Source: Pirellulales bacterium (lineage in GTDB: Bacteria > Planctomycetota > Planctomycetia > Pirellulales > UBA1268). From it: a stretch of DNA of 64,000 nucleotides. Shown one piece after another: positions 49,216 through 58,362 of this stretch. A program made the translations under genes and the position numbers. Below the pieces are notes generated by a model. It saw only the letters and a list, made by a program, of their open reading frames with translations. It was not told the DNA's origin and did not search any database. How positions within the stretch are numbered: the stretch's first letter is position 1; each line of letters begins with the position of its first letter. The stretch lies in the NCBI GenBank assembly GCA_016779265.1, contig JADHNY010000001.1, forward strand, positions 1-64,000, read 5' to 3'.

Positions 49216-52200
49216 GTGAACTCGCTGGCCGATCTGCTCTGGGCGATCGTTCGCTGGGCACTGCCGCTGACGGTAGCTGCCCTGATCGCGCTTGCAGCCA
49301 TCGGGCTTGAGCGGCTCGACGACGAGGTCGCCAAGCGTGTTGAGATGCGGCTGGCTGAGATGTTTCCCGCAGTCGACGTCGTGGTGGACGAAGCCGAACT
49401 GATCGAGGGGCAGGGCATTCTTGTTCGTGGGCTCTCCTTCGTCGCCAAGCAGCATGGCGGAGAGGCAGGTCGCCTCGTTGAGGTCGACGAGATGCTGCTC
49501 TCCTGCAGCACAAGCCTGGCGGATCTCGCGTCTGGAAAGCTTCCGCTGCGGGGCATTCATCTCCGTCGGCCACTCGTGCGTGCGGAGATGCTCGAGGATG
49601 GCACCTGGAATCTCGCCCGACTGAGACCACAGGGGGGCGGCGGAGACATCGTGCCGGTGGTCATTGAAGACGCCGCGCTCGTCGTCGCACGGGGCTCCGA
49701 GCAGATCGCCCTCCGCGATCTCGAGTTTCGCTTTGACCCTGCCGCAGCAGCTACGGATCAGGGTGACGATGCCATTAACCGTTGGGTCACCGTGCATGTT
49801 GCCACGGCGGCGGATGAACTTGGTCAGTTGCAGGTGAGTGGACGCGTGCGTCCGACGGACCTCGCCTTCGACGTAGAGGGAACGGTGACGGCCGTTGCGG
49901 TCTCCAAGCAGCTCTGGACACTGATCCCAGATGCATGGCGTGCCAAGCTACCGCAACAAGGTGGCCTCAGTGGTGAACTCTCGGAGGCGATCCGGGGAGA
50001 GATCGGGGTCGCGTTTCGGGCCGCTGGCTCACTGCATGCTCCTGAGCAGATTCAGTTTACGGCTGACGGAAGCCTTCGCGATGGGCAGATCGAGCATGCG
50101 TCGCTGCCGTTCCCGCTCACAGAGATTGCAGCCAAGCTCAATCTCGACCGACGTGGTGTTGTCTGCGAGGCGTTTTCCGCACGCGGCGGGGCAACGACGA
50201 TACGTGGCCATGCTCGCCTCAACGGCTGGGACGCAGCTGCTGACTTCGAACTGCTGATGGAAGCGGAGCGGCTCCATGTTGGTCGGCACTGGGAACCTGT
50301 GCTTCCGGAAGAAGTGGCGATCCACTACCGCAAGCTTCTGCCGGCAGGTGATGTTGATCTGCGTGCCCATCTCGTCCGAAAGCAAGGGGTGCTCAAGCCG
50401 CATCTGTCCGTCCGCTGTCGCAACCTTTCGATTACCCACTACCGCTTTCCGTATCGGCTTGACCGTACGGTGGGGACGGTGGTGCTCGATGGAGACCTGC
50501 TGACGATGCATCTCACCGGACAGGCTGGTGGGCATGCCGTGCACGTCGATGGCAGCTTCCAGTCGCCTGGTCCCGATGCGCGAGGCATGGTTGAGGTTCG
50601 GGGAGATGGCCTGCGGATGGATGATGCCCTGATTGCAGCGATGCCACGACGAAGTGCCGATATCGTGCGGTCGCTGCATGCGGCAGGCACCTTCGATTTT
50701 GCCTTCCGGCATCAACGGTCGCCCGAGTTTCCTGAGGGGCATTCCAATCAACTCGGCATACGACTCACCGACTGTCAGCTCGCATACGCACTCTTCCCCT
50801 ACCCGCTCTCGAAGGTGACCGGGCAGGTGCATATGCAGGATGGCCACTGGACCATCCAAGACTGCGTGGGTCGGAATGACACTGGAGTGGTGAGGTGTTC
50901 CGGGGAACTCATTCCTCTGCCGGGAGATGATGGCGAGCTCACGCTGACCTTTACGGGTTCGCAGGTGGTGCTCGAGAACGAACTCCGTGATGCCCTGCCG
51001 TCGGGCATGCGACGCATCTGGGACGACATCACGCCGCGAGGGGCAATCGATCTCACTGCCGAAGTGCGTCACCAGGTGCGTTCGCGTACCACGAGCGTTG
51101 AACTCCATGCAGATCCGCATGGGCAAACCGTGTCGATCGAGCCTGCCTGGTTTCCTTACCGCATCGAGAAGCTGGGAGGGCAGCTGCACTGGAACAACGG
51201 TGTGCTGACCTTCCGGGATGTTCGCGGCTCGCACGATCGCACGACCGTGTCGGCAGCCGGAGCCTGTCGCTTCACGCCGGACGGCGGCTGGCATGTCTCC
51301 TTCGAACGGCTGGCGGCCGATCGGTTTCGGGTTGATCACGACCTGCTGCAGGCTCTGCCTGCTGGATTGCACGAAGCGATCGCTGCTATCCGTCCACGCG
51401 GGCTGCTCTCGCTCGACGGAGCCCTCGATGTCTACTCCACGCGGGGAGCGGGGCAGGCCGCCAATGGTCCTGCGGCCGCAGCCTGGAATATGCGGCTCGA
51501 CATGGAGCAGGGGGGACTCGATGCCGGCCTCCAGGTGACGAATGTCCATGGAGGGATGCACCTCGTCGGCCGCAGTGATGGCACGCAGTGGTTTGCCTCG
51601 GGAGATCTTTTGGTTGATAGCGCGATCTGTCGCGGGATGCAGCTGCGGCAGATCCAAGGGCCCCTGGTGATGGATCCTCAGGGCGTGCGTTTTGGCAGCT
51701 TTGCCACAGCAGGTGAGCAGCCTGCCCGACGTCTGACAGCTCAGCTCGCGGAAGGAAACCTGGCGATCGACGGTGGTGTGGGCACTGATGGGGCGTTTCG
51801 TGTGCTGATGGGGCTTGAGTCTGCGAGTCTCGAGCGGCTGGTGGCCGACCTGAGCGGAGCCTCCACGGCCTACCGTGGCCAACTCGAAGGCACCCTCGAA
51901 CTCGCAGGGGTGCGTTCTGCGCGGCACTCTTTGACTGGTCGAGGGCACCTGAAGCTTGATGATGCCGACCTCTACGAGCTGCCGCTGATCGTGTCGCTGC
52001 TCAAGGTGCTCCGCGTGAAGGCGCCCGATCGCACCGCCTTTGAGTCGAGTGTGGCGGACTTCCGCATCGAGGGGCCTCACGTCTACCTCGACTCAGTCGA
52101 GCTTGCAGGTGATGCCGTGAGTCTGGTCGGCAATGGTGAAATCGGTTTTGACTCGACGACGCATCTCACGTTCCGGTCGATCATGGGGGATTCGCAGGCG

Positions 52201-52422
52201 CAACTCCCGGCCATGAAGCGGATGCTCGGCGGCGCCAGTGGGCAGTTCATGCTGATTCATGTCGACGGAACACTCGCGGCGCCAGAAATGACAAGCGAGG
52301 CGTTTCCCACCCTCAATGCGCTCGTGCAGCAGTTTCAGTCGCAGGGCTTGATGGGGCAGGAGGGGCGGCGTGGCGGCCGTCTCTCGAGCGGGACCGGTTT
52401 GACGCGACAAAACTGGCGGTGA
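49216..52422 (+). CDS. AsmA-like protein (large, one N-terminal TM helix; GTG start)
   Basis: 1068 aa; repetitive beta-type segments; C-terminal LELAGVRSARHSLTGRGHLKLDDADLYELPLIVSLLKVLRVKAPDRTAFESSVADFRIEGPHVYLDSVELAGDAVSLVGNGEIGFD is AsmA_2/TamB-like. Confidence 0.8.
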   Translation: MNSLADLLWAIVRWALPLTVAALIALAAIGLERLDDEVAKRVEMRLAEMFPAVDVVVDEAELIEGQGILVRGLSFVAKQHGGEAGRLVEVDEMLLSCSTSLADLASGKLPLRGIHLRRPLVRAEMLEDGTWNLARLRPQGGGGDIVPVVIEDAALVVARGSEQIALRDLEFRFDPAAAATDQGDDAINRWVTVHVATAADELGQLQVSGRVRPTDLAFDVEGTVTAVAVSKQLWTLIPDAWRAKLPQQGGLSGELSEAIRGEIGVAFRAAGSLHAPEQIQFTADGSLRDGQIEHASLPFPLTEIAAKLNLDRRGVVCEAFSARGGATTIRGHARLNGWDAAADFELLMEAERLHVGRHWEPVLPEEVAIHYRKLLPAGDVDLRAHLVRKQGVLKPHLSVRCRNLSITHYRFPYRLDRTVGTVVLDGDLLTMHLTGQAGGHAVHVDGSFQSPGPDARGMVEVRGDGLRMDDALIAAMPRRSADIVRSLHAAGTFDFAFRHQRSPEFPEGHSNQLGIRLTDCQLAYALFPYPLSKVTGQVHMQDGHWTIQDCVGRNDTGVVRCSGELIPLPGDDGELTLTFTGSQVVLENELRDALPSGMRRIWDDITPRGAIDLTAEVRHQVRSRTTSVELHADPHGQTVSIEPAWFPYRIEKLGGQLHWNNGVLTFRDVRGSHDRTTVSAAGACRFTPDGGWHVSFERLAADRFRVDHDLLQALPAGLHEAIAAIRPRGLLSLDGALDVYSTRGAGQAANGPAAAAWNMRLDMEQGGLDAGLQVTNVHGGMHLVGRSDGTQWFASGDLLVDSAICRGMQLRQIQGPLVMDPQGVRFGSFATAGEQPARRLTAQLAEGNLAIDGGVGTDGAFRVLMGLESASLERLVADLSGASTAYRGQLEGTLELAGVRSARHSLTGRGHLKLDDADLYELPLIVSLLKVLRVKAPDRTAFESSVADFRIEGPHVYLDSVELAGDAVSLVGNGEIGFDSTTHLTFRSIMGDSQAQLPAMKRMLGGASGQFMLIHVDGTLAAPEMTSEAFPTLNALVQQFQSQGLMGQEGRRGGRLSSGTGLTRQNWR

Positions 52423-52544
52423 CCGAGGAACTGATGAAGGGGGTTGAGGCCCCGAGTGAGTAGACTGATTTCTTGGAGGCCTCGATGCACTGCTGCGAGA
52501 GGCTTCCCCGCACAAGCTCGAAGGCGTGAAGGAACACACCTGCT

Positions 52545-53471
52545 ATGGGAACGGATGTCGCGTTCGTGAAAATGCACGGGCTGGGCAACGACTACGTCTA
52601 CATCGACGTGTTTGCCAATCCTGCTCCTGAGGATCCGGCCGGGCTCGCCCGCCGTCTTGCTGACCGTCACCGCGGTGTTGGAGGTGACGGCATGATCCTG
52701 GTTGAGCCCTCGCAGGTCGCTGCTGCTCGGATGCGGATGTTCAATGCCGACGGCAGTGAATCGGAGATGTGTGGCAATGGTGTCCGCTGCGTTGCCCACC
52801 TCATTGTGGCACGGGGCTATGCCGCTGCTGGACCGCTGACGATCGAGACGGGACGAGGTGTTTTGGCGATCGAGGTCATGCCTCGCGGTCCCCTGCAGTC
52901 TCAGGTCAAAGTCGACATGGGGCCGCCGATTCTGCTGCCACGCGACGTGCCAGTGGAACATGCCCAGTTTGCGGGTGCGTCGGTGATCGATCAGCCATGC
53001 CCGGATCTGCCGCTTGATGCGGAATGGGGGGCAGCTGCCGGGCTGGAACCGGGGATGACCTGTGTTTCCATGGGCAATCCGCATGCCATTTTCTACTGCG
53101 GTGACGTGGCGGCTGTGCCCCTGGAGGTGTTTGGTCCTGCAGTGGAGCGGCATCCGGTCTTTCCTCGTCGCACAAATGTGCACGTCGTGCAGGTCGTTTC
53201 GCCGACGCATGTCCTCGTTCGCACGTGGGAACGTGGCAGCGGCATCACGCAGGCTTGTGGAACAGGTGCCTCGGCGGTCTGTGTCGCCGGCTACCTGACG
53301 GGTAAGAGTGGAGCACGCATCACGGCCACGCTGCCTGGAGGCGATTTAGATCTCGAGTGGGACGGCCAGGGATCGGTGTTTATGACCGGGCCTGCCGAAG
53401 AGGTGTTTACCGGACACTGGCATGCCGTGCCCGTCGGTTCCGATGCTCCCGCAGAGGGGGGCGACGCGTGA
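52545..53471 (+). CDS. dapF: Diaminopimelate epimerase
   Basis: FVKMHGLGNDYVYIDVF, MFNADGSESEMCGNGVRC, RTWERGSGITQACGTGASAV. Confidence 0.97.
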   Translation: MGTDVAFVKMHGLGNDYVYIDVFANPAPEDPAGLARRLADRHRGVGGDGMILVEPSQVAAARMRMFNADGSESEMCGNGVRCVAHLIVARGYAAAGPLTIETGRGVLAIEVMPRGPLQSQVKVDMGPPILLPRDVPVEHAQFAGASVIDQPCPDLPLDAEWGAAAGLEPGMTCVSMGNPHAIFYCGDVAAVPLEVFGPAVERHPVFPRRTNVHVVQVVSPTHVLVRTWERGSGITQACGTGASAVCVAGYLTGKSGARITATLPGGDLDLEWDGQGSVFMTGPAEEVFTGHWHAVPVGSDAPAEGGDA

Positions 53472-54277
53472 AGCTGCAGTCTCCTATCGCGATTGGGGCC
53501 ACGTCGCTGGTGGCCACGGCCACCATCAGCCAGTGGATGTCGACGCTCGACTACGCCGTGGACTATCGCGATCCGACCGTGGATCCCGTCCATCCCCACT
53601 ACCGTGGTGCGAAAATTTTTGTGTTCTGGCATGAGAACATCCTGATGCCGCTGGTGCTCCGTGGGCATTCCAACACCGCGATGCTGCTGTCTCGACACAC
53701 CGATGCCAACATCCTCGATCGGGTGGCCCGCATGATGGGGTTTGGCGTGGTGCGGGGGAGCACCTTCCACGGGGGCTCCGCAGCCCTGAGGGAACTGGCT
53801 GAGCGGGCGAAGCGGTCCAATCTCACGATCACGCCAGATGGGCCTCGTGGCCCTCGGCGACGACTGGCTGCCGGCTGCGTGTTTCTGGCCAGCACCCTGC
53901 AGATTCCGATCGTGGCAATGGGCTTCGGATACCAGAAGCCATGGCGTCTGAGAACCTGGGATCGTTTTGCGATTCCGCGGCCTTGGTCGCGAGCTCGGGC
54001 CGTGGTCAGCCGAGCGATTACGGTTCCACCGCAGCTTGACCGCGAGGCGGTTGAGTATCACCGGGTTGGTATCGAAAAACTGCTCACCCGGCTCTCAGAT
54101 GAGGCGGAGGTGTGGGCGACGTCGGGCGAGCAACGAGAAGGCAGTCTCAGACTGCGGAGGGAGCCATCACGGCTCGCTACTCATGCGGCCTGTTTGCCCG
54201 GGCCTCCTGGCGTTTCGCTGGCTGATGAACTTGGTGAGGCCACTGCCATACGGCTGGCGCAGGCCCCAGCAGCCTAG
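53468..54277 (+). CDS. Lysophospholipid acyltransferase family (DUF374-like); GTG start overlaps the dapF stop by 4 bp
   Basis: IFVFWHENILMPLVLRGHSNTAMLLSRHTDANILDRVARMMGFGVVRGSTFHGGSAALREL, LTITPDGPRGPRRRLAAGCVFLA. Confidence 0.88.
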   Translation: MKLQSPIAIGATSLVATATISQWMSTLDYAVDYRDPTVDPVHPHYRGAKIFVFWHENILMPLVLRGHSNTAMLLSRHTDANILDRVARMMGFGVVRGSTFHGGSAALRELAERAKRSNLTITPDGPRGPRRRLAAGCVFLASTLQIPIVAMGFGYQKPWRLRTWDRFAIPRPWSRARAVVSRAITVPPQLDREAVEYHRVGIEKLLTRLSDEAEVWATSGEQREGSLRLRREPSRLATHAACLPGPPGVSLADELGEATAIRLAQAPAA

Positions 54278-54432
54278 CCACAGGCGATGGTTGCTCGCTC
54301 GACATCTTTTCCACGTCGCCTAAGTGGTGCACGGACGTGCGGTTCGGGGCTCCTTAAAAACCGTCAACGCCGTGTTAGGTTGATGTGAGTGAAGGGGTTG
54401 CGGAGACCCGTTCGGTGGTGTCGGCGGCGTGT

Positions 54433-54460
54433 TTGACAGCACTGCTGTCACCCCTACAAT
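54433..54460 (+). promoter_or_regulatory. Putative dnaA promoter TTGACA-N16-TACAAT with overlapping palindrome TGACAGCA-c-TGCTGTCA (54434-54450)
   Basis: Consensus -35 and near-consensus -10; perfect 8-bp arms cover the -35/spacer. Confidence 0.6.
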
Positions 54461-54596
54461 CCCGGCTCGATTGGGGCCGATTCGCTGGATGGCGACGGCC
54501 GGAAAAGCCGCAGAGCAGAACCTTTTTTTGGAGGGTATGCTCGCGGGGGAAGAACGGATGCTCCAGTTCGCAACTCCTGTTTCGTGGGGGCTGTGA

Positions 54597-56405
54597 ATGC
54601 TGCAGGAAGTGGCCATGTCTCGAGAATGCTCAGCAGCACGCGTGTTGACGCACTCAGTGCAGCAGGAGCAATCTCCGCCGGAAGATGCGACCTCTTCCAC
54701 ACAGGATCTCCGAGTATCTCACGCACCGGGCCTCCACGCATCGCAAGCACCGGCGTCACAGCCAACGCAGGATGATGCTCAGTTCGACAGTGTGGGTGGA
54801 AAAACGGCTCGCGCCGACCGGCCGAGGGCTGTCGTCGGAGACGCGATCAGCACCGATCTTCTCACGCGTCTCCATGCGGCGCTGCGAGACCGAATCGGGC
54901 CGCAGCGGTATGCGGTATGGTTTGACGGCATCTGCCGCTTTGCGGTGGAGGACGGGCATGTCACGGTGATCAGCGACGGGCAGTTTGCCCAAGACTTGGT
55001 GCGGCGTGGCTTCCGGACAGACATCGAAGCGGTGGCTGAGAATCTCTGCAGCGACCGGACACCTGTTCGCTTTCGGCTGGCAGAACGAACCGATCTGAAG
55101 TCTCTTCGCGAGGGATGCACTGAGCAGGAAGACCGTTCTGCGTCGCAGGGCTATGATGCTGAAAACCGCTGTGACGCAGCCGCGGTTGAGTCATCGGCAG
55201 ATGTCTTGGTTGCCGACCCGAGGGCCGATGCAGATTTCGGCGGTGAGCAGGCTGTTGACGAGACGCTGCCACTTCACAGGGCGGTGCCTGGGCCGGGTCA
55301 GCGAGGACTGTCCGGACCGTCGGCTGTCCCCACGCGGCAGCGATCGGCTCAGCAGCAGTCGCGTCGTCGTCCTCTCGCACAACTCGATGAGTTCGTCACT
55401 GGCGGCAGCAACCGCATGGCGAGGGCTGCTGCGGAGATGGTCGTTTCTCGGCTTGGAGAGATTTCGCCACTGGTGATTCACGGCCCCAGTGGGACCGGGA
55501 AGACCCATCTCCTTGAGGGAATCGTATCGCTTGTGCGGGAGCGGCATCCGGGCGTTTCCGCGATGCTGGTGCCTGCAGAACAGTTCACCACGACCTTCCT
55601 GCAGGCCCTGCATGGCACGGGTCTGCCCGGGTTTCGCCGCTCCTACCGTTCACTCGATCTTCTGCTGGTTGATGACCTACAGTTTTTCTCCGGTAAGCGG
55701 GCGACGGCTGTCGAGCTTCAGCAGACCTTCGATGCTTTGCGACGGCAGGGGCGACAGGTGATTTGCACCTGTGACCGGGAACCGGAGACGCTCACTGACC
55801 TCGGGCCAGATCTGCTCGGTCGGCTTGAGGGGGGAATGAGCGTACGGATTTCGCCAGCGGAGTATGAGGTGCGACGAGGTATCGTTGCCTCGCTTGCCGA
55901 CCGACGTGGCCTGGACTGTGAGCCAGCTGTCCTCGATTACGTGGCAACCCATCTGACACGGAATGCCCGTGAGCTGACTGGCGGTGTGAACCGGCTTGAG
56001 GCCACCTCCCACATGCTTGGCCTGCCGGTCACCATCGATCTCGCTGAAGAGGCGTTGGCTGATCTGGTGCGAGCGGGAGGGCGAGGCGTCCGCCTCGCCG
56101 ATATTGAGAAGGCCGTCTGTGCTGCCTTTGGGCTTGAGGCAGGAAGCCTCCAGTCGCCCCGGCGTTCACGGGCAGTGAATCACCCTCGGATGCTGGCGAT
56201 GTTCTTGGCTCGCAAGCACACACCGGCAGCACTCGCTGAAATTGGCAGTTATTTTGGGCGTCGCAGCCACTCGACGGTGATCGCTGCTCGCAAGACCGTT
56301 GCAGGCTGGCTCTCCACGCGGTCGCGGGTGCAGCTGGCCGACGCCGCCTGGGATGCCGAAGACGCTGTCCGGCGGGTTGAAGAACTGCTGCGTGCGGGCT
56401 CTTAG
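54597..56405 (+). CDS. dnaA: Chromosomal replication initiator DnaA (divergent)
   Basis: Domain I RLHAALRDRIGPQRYAVWFDGI; AAA+ VIHGPSGTGKTHLLEG and DLLLVDDLQFFSGK; domain IV SRAVNHPRMLAMFLARKHTPAALAEIGSYFGRRSHSTVIAARKTV. Confidence 0.93.
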   Translation: MLQEVAMSRECSAARVLTHSVQQEQSPPEDATSSTQDLRVSHAPGLHASQAPASQPTQDDAQFDSVGGKTARADRPRAVVGDAISTDLLTRLHAALRDRIGPQRYAVWFDGICRFAVEDGHVTVISDGQFAQDLVRRGFRTDIEAVAENLCSDRTPVRFRLAERTDLKSLREGCTEQEDRSASQGYDAENRCDAAAVESSADVLVADPRADADFGGEQAVDETLPLHRAVPGPGQRGLSGPSAVPTRQRSAQQQSRRRPLAQLDEFVTGGSNRMARAAAEMVVSRLGEISPLVIHGPSGTGKTHLLEGIVSLVRERHPGVSAMLVPAEQFTTTFLQALHGTGLPGFRRSYRSLDLLLVDDLQFFSGKRATAVELQQTFDALRRQGRQVICTCDREPETLTDLGPDLLGRLEGGMSVRISPAEYEVRRGIVASLADRRGLDCEPAVLDYVATHLTRNARELTGGVNRLEATSHMLGLPVTIDLAEEALADLVRAGGRGVRLADIEKAVCAAFGLEAGSLQSPRRSRAVNHPRMLAMFLARKHTPAALAEIGSYFGRRSHSTVIAARKTVAGWLSTRSRVQLADAAWDAEDAVRRVEELLRAGS

Positions 56406-56416
56406 GCTCAACTTTC

Positions 56417-56438
56417 GGCGGCTCGACTTTCGGCCGCC
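56417..56438. terminator. Hairpin GGCGGC...GCCGCC between convergent dnaA and the next gene
   Basis: 6-bp stem in a 67-bp convergent intergenic gap. Confidence 0.35.
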
Positions 56439-56472
56439 GTTGACCGTGCGTCTCGCTCGGATCGCCGCAGCG

Positions 56473-57390
56473 TTATCGCAGCAGCCTTTCTTCCATCTCA
56501 GCTCGGTATCGCAGGCTCGACTGCGGTCCGCTGAAGCCAATCACTTTGCGGTCCATTTCGGTGACACGGCTGAGCACGTGACCCTCTTCGATATCGAACT
56601 GGATCTTGCCGTCCCAGATGCGTTCCAGCAGGCGAGCCTCGAGCTGTGGGTCATCAACAGGTGTGAGCACGGTCGTGTCGACACGGATGGAGGCGACCCC
56701 GTCGTCAACAGATTCGAGTCGATACCGCAGTCGTGTGCGGACGAGTTTCCGCGGTCCGCCTTGGACTTCGACCACAATCTCATCCGGCACCTCCCACTCG
56801 TCACCGATGGAGACTGGCTCGGTCGGGAGGGGCACGACCACCAGGTCGCCGCTGTTGGACTCGGGGACAGGCCGCAGGTTGCGTCGTCCAAGGACATGCC
56901 CGGCGGCGTCGATCGTGATCCGCGAGATCGGCACGCCGAGTGAGCCGGGAATATGCTCGTATCCCGGCGGCGGCTGCTGCGTGTCTCGGCTATCCCAGGA
57001 AACGCTGCCTCGATCACTGGTGCGTGAATGCATCCGCACATCATCGACCGAATGTTCGAGCACAACGCCACCCTCGGCGTCGGTCGTGACTTTCCAGACT
57101 TTCGTTGAGTCCGTTGCGGTTTCCACGGACTGTTTCGTGCCGGCGATGGTGGTATCGCTCACGGCTCGGTGCCGCACCTCCATGCGAAGTGTCTCACCGT
57201 CTTCAAACTGGTACCGAAGCGTCCATGGGCCTTCCGCAGTTACCTCTGCAGGTGCAGGCTCTTTCTTTGCCTGTTGATCTGCTGCCATCGTCAGCGGCTG
57301 TCGGCAGAGCAAAGCCAGTAAAAGGCATGCCCAGGCGTATATCCGCGTGGCGTGGTGACGGCCGTTGTTGTCGTCGGATCCTCCGACCAT
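56473..57390 (-). CDS. Hypothetical exported protein
   Basis: N-terminal hydrophobic segment ACLLLALLCRQPLTMAADQQ; YQFEDGETLRMEVRHRAVSDTTIAGTKQSVETATDSTKVWKV; complete ORF. Confidence 0.6.
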   Translation of the reverse strand: MVGGSDDNNGRHHATRIYAWACLLLALLCRQPLTMAADQQAKKEPAPAEVTAEGPWTLRYQFEDGETLRMEVRHRAVSDTTIAGTKQSVETATDSTKVWKVTTDAEGGVVLEHSVDDVRMHSRTSDRGSVSWDSRDTQQPPPGYEHIPGSLGVPISRITIDAAGHVLGRRNLRPVPESNSGDLVVVPLPTEPVSIGDEWEVPDEIVVEVQGGPRKLVRTRLRYRLESVDDGVASIRVDTTVLTPVDDPQLEARLLERIWDGKIQFDIEEGHVLSRVTEMDRKVIGFSGPQSSLRYRAEMEERLLR

Positions 57391-57441
57391 GACAGCCCCC
57401 TCTCTTCCCTGATATGAGGTCGTCGTTCACCAAGCCGCAGC

Positions 57442-58362
57442 TCAGCGGCGGGCATCATGAAGCCCACCACCCCAGTGAAGCTTCTCCCGCAACGTTGAAT
57501 AGTACCCGTGGTGGCGTGTTTCAACGAGTGTGAAATGTGGTTCCGCCTGGTGCACACGGATGGTGTCACCAGGGAGAAGGCCAGCCACGACGCGTCCATC
57601 GACCACGCAGGCAGATCCGTCGTTGGGAGCGGGAACAACAAGGTCGTAGCGGCGGGCCGCTGCGTCAATCACCGGACGGTTGGTCAGCGTGTGCGGATTG
57701 AGCGGCGTGAACAGCACAACGTCGAGGTCTTTTCGCAAGATTGGGCCGCCGGCCGACAGGCTGTGGGCGGTCGATCCAACCGGCGTGCTCACAATTAGGC
57801 CGTCGCCGCGATACGTGGTCGCCAACTGGTCGTCCACATGCAGCATGATCTCAATCATCGAAAAAGGCGGACCAGCGAGCACTGAGACCTCATTGACCGC
57901 CAGGCCTTGGGCAGAGGGCTTTCCGTTACGGAGAATTGAAAACTCCAAAAGGAGGTGATCCACGAGGCGGAAATGGCCGGCGGCAATCTCGTCGAGGGTG
58001 GTCTGAACCTCGTCTGGCTGATAGTCCGCCAGGAAGCCGAGCCTGCCGAGGTTGATCCCCAACACCGGGACCTGCCTGTGCCCCATCCAAGACGCAGTCC
58101 GCAGGATGGAGCCATCACCTCCAAGAACGATCACGAGGTCGACCGGCCCAAGCGAGTCAAACGCATGGCTGAATAGCCCAGGCTCGCCTACGCGGCCTGT
58201 CGCAAACTCAACCGTTACGTCATGCCCACCCGTCTCGAGGGCTGCCTGAATCCGAGCGGCTTCGCTGGCGACCTTCTCCACACCTGAAGAGCCGACAATC
58301 ACCACACGCAGGCCTGCTGGTGGGGCTGTCTCCGACCGCAGGCGTGAGTACGTAAGGCTCAT
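57442..58362 (-). CDS. nadK: NAD kinase
   Basis: LVIVLGGDGSILRTASWMGHRQVPVLGINLGRLGFLADY; DGLIVSTPVGSTAHSLSAGGPIL. Confidence 0.96.
   Translation of the reverse strand: MSLTYSRLRSETAPPAGLRVVIVGSSGVEKVASEAARIQAALETGGHDVTVEFATGRVGEPGLFSHAFDSLGPVDLVIVLGGDGSILRTASWMGHRQVPVLGINLGRLGFLADYQPDEVQTTLDEIAAGHFRLVDHLLLEFSILRNGKPSAQGLAVNEVSVLAGPPFSMIEIMLHVDDQLATTYRGDGLIVSTPVGSTAHSLSAGGPILRKDLDVVLFTPLNPHTLTNRPVIDAAARRYDLVVPAPNDGSACVVDGRVVAGLLPGDTIRVHQAEPHFTLVETRHHGYYSTLREKLHWGGGLHDARR

Noticed and set aside
50029-52080. 683-aa minus-strand ORF antisense to the AsmA-like gene
   Set aside because: No recognisable motifs, Arg/His/Pro-rich; shadow of the coding frame on the + strand.
54305-54320. DnaA-box-like ttttccacg upstream of dnaA
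   Set aside because: Two or more mismatches to TTATCCACA and isolated; not enough to call an origin.
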